A DNA stretch of 13,853 nt from an uncultured Oscillibacter sp. (GTDB taxonomy: Bacteria; Bacillota_A; Clostridia; Oscillospirales; Oscillospiraceae): contig CAQVQZ010000014.1 of assembly GCA_948902155.1 (NCBI GenBank), positions 1 to 13,853 of the forward strand, given 5' to 3'. Positions 6,663 to 12,490 of this stretch are shown piece by piece; positions within the stretch are counted from its first letter, which is position 1, and each line of letters starts with the position of its first letter. Made by a program: the position numbers and the translations under genes. Below the pieces are notes generated by a model that saw only the letters and a list, made by a program, of their open reading frames with translations, ran no database searches and had not been told where the DNA came from.

Positions 6663-7334
6663 TTATTGGATGCTGTCCATATAGGCGGCGACAGCCTCCA
6701 GGTTCTTGCGGAAGCCCTGGCCGGGGGCGAAGTTCTCGGTGAACAGGGCGGAGCCCATGGTAAAGGCCCAGGGGTCCACGCGGTTGATAAAATCAATGCG
6801 CTCGTTGCTGTTGATGCTTCCCGCGATGACCACGGGGGCGTCCACCGCGGCGCAGTACGCCTCGGCCAGCTCCGCGCCCTGGGCATGGCGGAAGGCCAGA
6901 AGGTCGATGCCGTAGACGCCCTTGGCCAGCATGGACCGGGCGTCGGCAATGATTTCGTCAAAGCTGCCCTCCAGCACGCTGGGGCTGCCACTGACCTTGC
7001 CGCAGAAGGGGAGATACTTGACCTGGTGCTTCTGGAGATAGGCATAGACGCTGTCAAAGAAAAGGGTCCCCATCAGATAGTCAAAGCCCATCTCCACGGC
7101 GACCTTGGCCCCGGCCATGCAGTCCTCTTCGGAGTAGGTGACGACCTCCAGGAAGGTGGTCTTGCCCGCCGCCTTCATGGAGGCGACCAGCTTGGCCATC
7201 TTGTCCCGCTCCAGGCCGACGTCCTTAAAGCCCCAGAAGTCCACGGGCAGGTCCTTGCAGGAGTCGAAGACCTCCTGGGCGTTTTTGACGGTTCGATCGT
7301 TGTGGGTCAGCATGATGATGATTTTGGATTTCAT
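6663..7334 (-). CDS. TIM-barrel protein with HisA/TrpC-type phosphate site, function unknown
   Basis: A 223-residue cytoplasmic protein whose repeated beta-strand/helix pattern reads as a compact (beta/alpha)8 barrel. The C-terminal pair VVIAGSINSNERIDFI (168-183) and AFTMGSALFTENF (190-202) resembles the split phosphate-binding site of HisA, TrpC and NanE-like barrels. This implies a phosphorylated substrate, such as an isomerase, epimerase or aldolase reaction. Other distinctive stretches are MLTHNDRTV (8-16), DFWGFKDVG (32-40) and FLEVVTYSEED (61-71), with Lys37 and Glu63 at strand ends where catalytic residues often lie. I do not recognise a characterised family. It lies 14 bp after the EutH-like gene, whose stop overlaps its AAGGAG site, and just upstream of the FGGY kinase gene, so it probably acts on the kinase product. 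Confidence 0.7.
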   Translation of the reverse strand: MKSKIIIMLTHNDRTVKNAQEVFDSCKDLPVDFWGFKDVGLERDKMAKLVASMKAAGKTTFLEVVTYSEEDCMAGAKVAVEMGFDYLMGTLFFDSVYAYLQKHQVKYLPFCGKVSGSPSVLEGSFDEIIADARSMLAKGVYGIDLLAFRHAQGAELAEAYCAAVDAPVVIAGSINSNERIDFINRVDPWAFTMGSALFTENFAPGQGFRKNLEAVAAYMDSIQ

Positions 7335-7348
7335 GATAGAATCACTCC

Positions 7349-8476
7349 TTATGTTGTAGTGGATGTAGGTTCGCCCCGCTCTCCGGCAGAGTCCGGAGCG
7401 TCCAGCAGCCTCGGGGCCAGCAGCAGCGCCAGGGCCAGGGCCAGGAAGCCGGCCACCGCCTTTCCGAAAAGGACCGGAAGGGCCAGGGGCGGCTTGGTCT
7501 GGGAGGTGAAGGCGAAATGGTCCCCCAGCATGCAGTTGGCCCCCACCATGAAGGCGCAGTTCAGCAGGACGCCCTTGGGGCTCATGCCGTTCAAAAGCTC
7601 GAAGGTGGGAAAGACGTTGACGGCCGTCACCAGCAGGCTGGAGACGTCCCCGTCGGTGACGCGGAGCCGTTCCGCCATCCGGGCCAGGGGCCTCCTGAGG
7701 AGCCTGGAAACCACCGACAGCAGGGGAAACACGCCGCTGAGCACCAGGGCGATGCCCCCGATGATGTAAATGATGCCGTCAAAGGGGTTCAGGCCCTCCA
7801 CGAGCTCGATTCCAAAGAGCTCCCGGGCCTCCGTCAGCAGAAGGCCGGTGAGGCTCACGCCCACCAGCAGCTTCCCGAGGAGCTGAAAGGGCCGGACGAT
7901 CCAGCGGTTCAGCAGCAGCAGGACCAGGAACAGGGCAAAGCACAGCAAAGATGCGGGAATCAGGTTCGGCAGCACCACTCCGAGGGGATACCCGGCGGCC
8001 AGCCCCCCCGCCGCCGCGCCCAGGGGCACCGAGGCCAGGCCGATGACCAGCCCGTAGATTGCGGAGGAGCGGACGGCCGGCCCGGCGCTGAGCATGGTCA
8101 TGGGGATGATGCACATCACGGAGCCCCCCAGCATGGAGGCCACGAAATAGCCGTTGAAATCCCCCGCCACGGGGTCCAGGGCCATCTCGGCCGCCAGGGC
8201 GGCGCCGCCGGAGTCGTTGGCCAGGATCATGCCCGCCAGGGCGGAGGGGTCGGCTCCCATGGCGGTGAACAGCGGCGTTACAACCGGCGTCAGCAGCCGC
8301 CCCAGGACGGTGGAGAGGGCCATAAAGCCCGTCATGGCGATAATCAGCTTCCCTGCGCAGCAGATGCCCCGCTCAAATTGGCTTCCCAGCCCCAGCCGGT
8401 TGTCCAGCAGATAGTCCGCCGCGCCCAGAAGGGCGAAGAGAAAAAAGATGAGATTGATCAAGAAAGATGCGTTCAT
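7349..8476 (-). CDS. EutH-family (ethanolamine transporter-like) membrane protein
   Basis: A 375-residue integral membrane protein with about ten or eleven hydrophobic segments. It shows the EutH pattern: FERGICCAGKLIIAMTGFMALS near the N-terminus, ILANDSGGAALAAEMA, a conserved glycine-rich VASMLGGSVMCIIPMTM, and a late AFMVGANCMLGDHFAFT. EutH imports ethanolamine in Eut microcompartment operons, but no eutBC, shell or reactivase gene is present here, so the transported molecule is probably different. I chose the ATG at 8476, with AGGGGGA four to five bases upstream, over a GTG at 8500 that would add eight residues. The C-terminus ends in a hydrophilic tail (DSAGERGEPTSTTT). It is the second transporter type in the operon, beside the TRAP permease. 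Confidence 0.85.
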   Translation of the reverse strand: MNASFLINLIFFLFALLGAADYLLDNRLGLGSQFERGICCAGKLIIAMTGFMALSTVLGRLLTPVVTPLFTAMGADPSALAGMILANDSGGAALAAEMALDPVAGDFNGYFVASMLGGSVMCIIPMTMLSAGPAVRSSAIYGLVIGLASVPLGAAAGGLAAGYPLGVVLPNLIPASLLCFALFLVLLLLNRWIVRPFQLLGKLLVGVSLTGLLLTEARELFGIELVEGLNPFDGIIYIIGGIALVLSGVFPLLSVVSRLLRRPLARMAERLRVTDGDVSSLLVTAVNVFPTFELLNGMSPKGVLLNCAFMVGANCMLGDHFAFTSQTKPPLALPVLFGKAVAGFLALALALLLAPRLLDAPDSAGERGEPTSTTT

Positions 8477-8503
8477 GGGTCCCCCTGTATCCGGCGGCAC
8501 GGA

Positions 8504-8518
8504 GGCGGCGGAGCCGCC
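8504..8518. other. Short GC stem-loop between RidA and EutH-like genes
   Basis: GGCGGC (8504-8509) pairs with GCCGCC (8513-8518) around a three-base loop, in the 52-bp gap between the two genes. There is no U-tract. It is short and may be incidental in GC-rich DNA. Confidence 0.4.
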
Positions 8519-8528
8519 CCGGAAGGGC

Positions 8529-8912
8529 TCACAGCCCCACGATCATGGCAATTTCCACCAGGTAGACGTCGTCCACCGGCGGGGCGATGACCGTGTAGCG
8601 GGCGGGGGCCACGTTGTGCGCGCCGCCGAAGAATTTGGCATAGGCTTCGTTCATGCCGGCGAAGTCCTCCTTCTTCTGCAAAAAGCAGCGGCACATCAGC
8701 ACGTCGTCCAGGGAGCCTCCGGCGGCCTCGATGAGCTTTTTCGCGTTCTCAATGGCCACGGCGGTCTGGCTTTGGATGTCGGAGGGGACGCGGCCCTGTT
8801 CGTCCATGCCCACCTGCCCGGCGACATAGAGGACGTCGCCATAGCGGATGGCGGGGGAGTAGCAGAGGCCGGACTCCGCACCCGGCAGCGTAATTTTTTC
8901 CTTCTTGCTCAT
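8529..8912 (-). CDS. RidA/YjgF-family enamine/imine deaminase
   Basis: A 127-residue cytoplasmic protein, expected to form the family trimer, that hydrolyses reactive enamines and imines such as 2-aminoacrylate to keto acids and ammonia. Residues expected for activity are kept at the same numbers as in E. coli RidA: Arg105 in VAPARYTVIA and Glu120 in YLVEIAMI. The N-terminal YSPAI and VLYVAGQVGMDEQG (27-40) blocks also fit. AAGGAG lies seven bases before the ATG. It lies directly after the aconitase X pair and two genes after the serine-dehydratase homologue. Both reactions can release enamine intermediates, so a dedicated clearing or on-pathway deaminase role is likely but inferred. Confidence 0.92.
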   Translation of the reverse strand: MSKKEKITLPGAESGLCYSPAIRYGDVLYVAGQVGMDEQGRVPSDIQSQTAVAIENAKKLIEAAGGSLDDVLMCRCFLQKKEDFAGMNEAYAKFFGGAHNVAPARYTVIAPPVDDVYLVEIAMIVGL

Positions 8913-8940
8913 AAAAAAACTCCTTCCAGCGTTGCTTCGC

Positions 8941-8974
8941 CGGCTGAACCGAAGGATCTTCTTCGGTTCAGCCG
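8941..8974. other. Perfect 14-bp stem-loop before the RidA gene
   Basis: CGGCTGAACCGAAG (8941-8954) and its exact complement (8961-8974) enclose a six-base loop, GATCTT. On the minus strand it lies about 30 bases upstream of the RidA ATG and is not followed directly by a T-run, so it is not a classical terminator. A processing or stability element within the operon transcript is the simplest reading. Confidence 0.7.
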
Positions 8975-8998
8975 CAGCCGCGTTGACAATATAGACCG

Positions 8999-9053
8999 GA
9001 GGCCCCGGTCCCCGTTGGCGTGAGCCAAGGGAGAGACGGGGAGCCGGGGCCTC
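8999..9053. other. Long GC-rich stem-loop after the aconitase X small-subunit gene
   Basis: GAGGCCCCGG (8999-9008) pairs with CCGGGGCCTC (9044-9053). A second stem, CCCCGT/ACGGGG (9010-9015 with 9036-9041), and an inner GGC/GCC extend it. It begins five bases after the stop codon in minus-strand sense and lacks a U-tract. With the hairpin at 8941-8974 it occupies most of the 146-bp gap between the aconitase X and RidA genes. Confidence 0.7.
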
Positions 9054-9058
9054 GAAGG

Positions 9059-9481
9059 TCAGCTCTTTTTGGTAATGGTGACCGTGCCCTCGGTGCCGTT
9101 GACCACCACATGGTCCCCATCCTGGATGAATTGGAAGATATCTTCCTCAAAATCGGCCACCATGGGGCTGCCCACCAGCACGGCGGCCACGCCCACCTTG
9201 GAGTCCGCGTACTTCACGACCCAGCCCGCGGGGCGGATGCCGGAGAGGTCCATGGGCCCCTGGAAGAGGCCGGACCAGCCGCAGGAGCCCTTGCTGGTGG
9301 GAACCACCAGGATTTTGCCGTCAAAGCTCTCGCCCTCGTGGACGTGGCCCTTTTCGATGATCCTGCCGGTGGACGCCTCCACGCCCGCCCAGCCCTGGAT
9401 GCTGTTGGGGCAGCACATGGCATAGCCCTCCGCCACGCCGGGATACGCGGGGCGGCCCTTTAAAACGATGGTTTTTTCCAT
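9059..9481 (-). CDS. Aconitase X swivel-domain (small) subunit, DUF126 family
   Basis: This 140-residue protein is the separate small subunit of an aconitase X enzyme. Recognisable blocks are LKGRPAYPGVAEGYAM at the start, IQGWAGVEASTGRIIEKGHVHEGES, and ILVVPTSKGSCGWSG, the usual Ser/Gly-rich substrate loop of the swivel domain. GDHVVVNGTEGTVTITKK closes the barrel. Aconitase X enzymes are dehydratases; studied ones act on cis-3-hydroxy-L-proline (bacteria) or mevalonate 5-phosphate (archaea). I chose the ATG at 9481, preceded by GGAGGG in the end of the large-subunit gene and only two bases after its stop, so the two are translationally coupled. A longer in-frame start at 9526 would overlap the large-subunit gene and is unlikely. 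Confidence 0.9.
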   Translation of the reverse strand: MEKTIVLKGRPAYPGVAEGYAMCCPNSIQGWAGVEASTGRIIEKGHVHEGESFDGKILVVPTSKGSCGWSGLFQGPMDLSGIRPAGWVVKYADSKVGVAAVLVGSPMVADFEEDIFQFIQDGDHVVVNGTEGTVTITKKS

Positions 9482-9483
9482 AG

Positions 9484-10770
9484 TCACTTTCCCTCCCACA
9501 TACCGGAAACGGCGGCGTCGACACACTGCTCCATGGTGCCGTAGAACATCTTTCCGCCCTTAAGCCAGGAGCGGTTGTAATGGGCCTGCTTCGCGGCGTC
9601 CACGGCCATGCCGGTCACGCCGTCGTAACAGGCGAAGCCCTGAACCAGGGGACAGCCGTTGGTGCCGATGGTGGCCCCGGCGGCCTCAATGGTGGCCAGA
9701 TAGCCGGACATGCGGGCGGCCTCCCGGATGGAGCAGCTGGTCCAGAAGATCAGGCGCACGCCCTCGTGGACATGCTTGCCCTTGATGTAGGCGGCGGCGT
9801 CCCGGATCTCCTCCAGGCAGTAGTGGGGGCAGCCGACGGAAATCAGCTGCACGGGGCCGCTGCCGGGGTCGCAGAGGAGCTGCTCGGCGGCGTCATAGTC
9901 CGCCTGGGTGATCTGCAGGACGGGATAGTCCTTCTTGCCCCCCAGGGCGATTTCCTTGGTGGGGGCCTCCGGAGTCACGCCCTCGATGTGGCACATTTCC
10001 AGGCCGCTGGTGGTGGCGATGGCGGAGAACATCCGCTTCAGCCGGATGATGTCCACGTCGTGGAAGGGCCCGGTCACCACGGGGACGGCGTTGTTGTGCT
10101 GAATGATAAGCCGGCCCAGGGCGTACCCGATGATGTCCCAGTCCCGCGGCGTTTCGCAGGCGCACCGGATCTGCACCTCCACGGAGGCGATGCGGTTTTC
10201 GGGCAGGTGCATGCCGCACTTGGGCCCCCGGCCGGTGATGGCCGCCCAGGCGCAGGCGGCGACGCCGTTGGAGTTGCCCGCCGCGCCGAAGACGGAGTTG
10301 GAAAACAGCACGTTGCTGGACTCCGTCGTCATGAAGGTTTCGCCCCGAAGGGGAATCCATCCGTTGAGATAAGGCGTGCAGGAGCCGACGATGCTCACGC
10401 CGCCCTGGGCATAGCGCAGCTCCCGCTCCCGGTTCCGCTCAAAGAGCTCCTGGGAAAGGTACATGGGCTTGGGATCGTACTGGTCCACCGCGCCGCCGTC
10501 GGTCTGCACATAGACCTCGGGGGAGTAGCCCTCGAAGCCCACGGGCTCCTTGGTCCACAGGAACGTGCGGCGGAAGCTCTCGTCAAAGTCGTCGGACTGG
10601 CCGTATTCCAGGGGAGGGCACCCGGCGCACATGTGGACCTTGGAGATTTTGACCAGCTCCTCAGCCCCCATGACGTTGGCGAACTCCACCACGTGTTCCA
10701 TAGCAATCTGCTTATAACGGCCAAAGGCTCCGTCCAGCATCTGCTGTTCGTATTCCGTGAGTTTTACCAT
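9484..10770 (-). CDS. Aconitase X catalytic (large) subunit, DUF521 family
   Basis: A 428-residue cytoplasmic dehydratase subunit. Blocks typical of the aconitase X catalytic domain are VHMCAGCPP near residue 50, the FSNSVFGAAGNSN and TGRGPKCGMHLPENRIASVEV region (about 156-200), and HIEGVTPEAPT. The C-terminal cysteine clusters SVGCPHYCLEEI, FWTSCSIREAARMSG and GTNGCPLVQGFACYDG contain the probable Fe-S ligands (near residues 314, 346 and 373). I start it at the ATG at 10770, because AGGAG is seven bases upstream; the ATG at 10776 would sit almost on that site. The stop is two bases before the small-subunit start. Whether it dehydrates a hydroxyproline, a phosphorylated hydroxy acid or something new cannot be read from the sequence. 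Confidence 0.9.
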   Translation of the reverse strand: MVKLTEYEQQMLDGAFGRYKQIAMEHVVEFANVMGAEELVKISKVHMCAGCPPLEYGQSDDFDESFRRTFLWTKEPVGFEGYSPEVYVQTDGGAVDQYDPKPMYLSQELFERNRERELRYAQGGVSIVGSCTPYLNGWIPLRGETFMTTESSNVLFSNSVFGAAGNSNGVAACAWAAITGRGPKCGMHLPENRIASVEVQIRCACETPRDWDIIGYALGRLIIQHNNAVPVVTGPFHDVDIIRLKRMFSAIATTSGLEMCHIEGVTPEAPTKEIALGGKKDYPVLQITQADYDAAEQLLCDPGSGPVQLISVGCPHYCLEEIRDAAAYIKGKHVHEGVRLIFWTSCSIREAARMSGYLATIEAAGATIGTNGCPLVQGFACYDGVTGMAVDAAKQAHYNRSWLKGGKMFYGTMEQCVDAAVSGMWEGK

Positions 10771-10806
10771 GATCATACTCCTGTCAAAATCAGATTTTGC
10801 GGCGGG

Positions 10807-12405
10807 TCAGGGCGTTTGGCGCTTCCGGGCCTCCTCCCGCTCGCGGGTCAGCCGCGCGCCGGTGGGGGTCAGGCAGCAGCCGCTGCAGCACATGCCCAGC
10901 TCCCGGGTGATGTCCGTGCCCACCCGGACCATGATGCGGCTCATTTCGTCCAGGGGGATCACCACGTCGAAGCCGGCCCGGACGGCCTCCGCCGAGGCCG
11001 CGGCCACAGAGACGCCGGCGATGTTCCGGGCCAGGCAGGGGACCTGCACCAGGCCGGCCACGGGGTCGCAGATCAGGCCGAGGAAGCACTGGAGCCCCAT
11101 GGAGGCGGCGTCGCAGGCCTCCTGGGCGGTGCCGCCCATCAGTTGGACCAGCCCCGCCGCCGCCATGGCGGTGCCGCAGGCGATCTCGGCCTGGCAGCCG
11201 TGGGTGCCTCCGGCGAACTCGTTGCCGTCCACCATCATCAAAACGCCGGCAATTCCGGCGGTCATCAGGGCCTCATACAGGGCGTCGTCCGAGGCGTGCA
11301 TCCGCTCCGCCGCGGAGAGGAGCAGCCCCGGCACGATGCCGGAGGACCCTCCGGTGGGGACGCAGACGATTTTCCCGGTGGCGTTGCTGTGCTCCATGAT
11401 GCCCAGGGCGCTGGGAATGGCGTCGTCCAGCAGCCCCAGGGAGGGCATGCCCTCCCGGCCCACCCGGTTCTGGAGGAGGGCGGCCTTGGCGGAGACGATG
11501 CCGTCAAAGCGCAGGTCGGGGCGGAAGCCTCCGGCGCGGGAATCCCGCATGATGGCGATGAGCATGTCCCCATAGCTGCGGATGCGCTCCTCGCTCCAGC
11601 CGCTGACGGCGGCCTCGTAATCAATGGCGGCCCGGGCGGGGGAGCACTGCCTGCTCCGGCAGTACGCGACCATCTCCTCCGCCGACTCAAAGGGGGGCTT
11701 GCGGGAGACGTCCGTAATGATGGGATGGATGGGCTTGACCACCCGGACCCGGGCCACGTCCTCCCTGGCGGTCAGGGCGGCCAGAAGGGCGGGGTCAACC
11801 GGGACGGCGGTCTTGACGTTTACGATGGAATAAGACCCGCCGGTGACGCAGGCGGCGTCGTTGCATTTTTCCACCTGGGCGGCCAGCTCCCGGACCAGGG
11901 CGGAGGCGGCCCCGCCGGAGGGGGCGTTCAGGAACACCAGGAGCTCGTAATTCATGCCCCGGATGTCCATGGGACAGTCGTCGATGTAGTGGATGCGGAA
12001 GGCGCCGCCCCCCACGGACTCGCCGATGACCGTGAGGCGGAAGCCGTCGTGGGCCGTCATGCGGACCCGGACCGTCTCCATGCCGCCCACGGTCAGGTCG
12101 TCCACCTCCGCGAAGGAGACGTCCATGCCGGCGTCCCGGGCTTTTTGATAGGCGTCGTTAAAGCCGGGGGTGTTTTGCTCCAGCCCCAGCAGGCCGTTGA
12201 CAAAGGCCACGTCGCTCTTCATCCCGTAAAGCGTGTTGGGGAAGGCGCCCTTGGTGTAGTACTCCACCACGGCTTTTGCAGGGACCTCGCCCAGCAGCTG
12301 CTGGCAGACCATGCCGATGCGGACGGGGCCGCAGGTGTTGGAACTGGAGGGCCCCGGCGTGATGGGGGCCAGAGCGTGGTTGAAAATGCTGCTGTACTCT
12401 TTCAT
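10807..12405 (-). CDS. Fused Fe-S-dependent L-serine dehydratase-like enzyme, divergent
   Basis: A 532-residue single-chain homologue of the Fe-S L-serine ammonia-lyase. Residues 1-160 correspond to the beta domain, with an ACT-like stretch at about 155-230, and 265-532 to the alpha domain. Alpha motifs are intact: NATGKIVCVPTGGSSGIVPG, HGCQAEIACGTAMAAAG (Cys404), LGLICDPVAGLVQVPCLARN (Cys446, Cys457). The three Cys should hold the cluster. In the beta domain, the usual SSSHT reads SSSNT (20-24), and the usual GHGTD region reads YGMKSD (60-65), so two His positions linked to catalysis in serine dehydratases are replaced. A Cys-rich CCSGCC lies near the C-terminus (506-511). It probably eliminates water and ammonia from a beta-hydroxy amino acid other than serine. 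GGAGG is seven bases before the ATG. Confidence 0.85.
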   Translation of the reverse strand: MKEYSSIFNHALAPITPGPSSSNTCGPVRIGMVCQQLLGEVPAKAVVEYYTKGAFPNTLYGMKSDVAFVNGLLGLEQNTPGFNDAYQKARDAGMDVSFAEVDDLTVGGMETVRVRMTAHDGFRLTVIGESVGGGAFRIHYIDDCPMDIRGMNYELLVFLNAPSGGAASALVRELAAQVEKCNDAACVTGGSYSIVNVKTAVPVDPALLAALTAREDVARVRVVKPIHPIITDVSRKPPFESAEEMVAYCRSRQCSPARAAIDYEAAVSGWSEERIRSYGDMLIAIMRDSRAGGFRPDLRFDGIVSAKAALLQNRVGREGMPSLGLLDDAIPSALGIMEHSNATGKIVCVPTGGSSGIVPGLLLSAAERMHASDDALYEALMTAGIAGVLMMVDGNEFAGGTHGCQAEIACGTAMAAAGLVQLMGGTAQEACDAASMGLQCFLGLICDPVAGLVQVPCLARNIAGVSVAAASAEAVRAGFDVVIPLDEMSRIMVRVGTDITRELGMCCSGCCLTPTGARLTREREEARKRQTP

Positions 12406-12441
12406 TTGTAAACCTCCAAAGTTTTGGAGCCCGCGCCGGCG

Positions 12442-12478
12442 GCGGAAGGAGGGCGGGGCCCGCCCCGGGGCCTTCCGC
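12442..12478. other. Extended GC-rich stem-loop between TRAP permease and dehydratase genes
   Basis: GCGGAAGG (12442-12449) pairs with CCTTCCGC (12471-12478), enclosing a second near-perfect palindrome (12451-12465). GAGCCC at 12427 can pair with a matching segment near 12486 to lengthen it. There is no U-tract on either strand. It lies in the 85-bp gap between the stop of the permease gene and the ribosome site of the dehydratase gene. Confidence 0.6.
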
Positions 12479-12490
12479 GGCCGCAGGCTC

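Noticed and set aside
8983..9000. TTGACA at 8983-8988 as a plus-strand promoter, or TATATT on the minus strand as an internal promoter for RidA
   Set aside because: Neither has a partner box at 16-18 bp spacing, and no plus-strand gene follows.
7349..12405. A standard ethanolamine-utilisation or hydroxyproline catabolic operon
   Set aside because: Only EutH fits the first and only aconitase X fits the second. The key partner enzymes (EutBC, pyrroline-2-carboxylate reductase, epimerase) are absent from the window.
9580..12411. A 943-codon open frame on the plus strand
   Set aside because: It lies opposite the aconitase X and serine-dehydratase genes and its translation is Gly/His/Ala-rich with no domain. 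It arises from GC-rich antisense codons.
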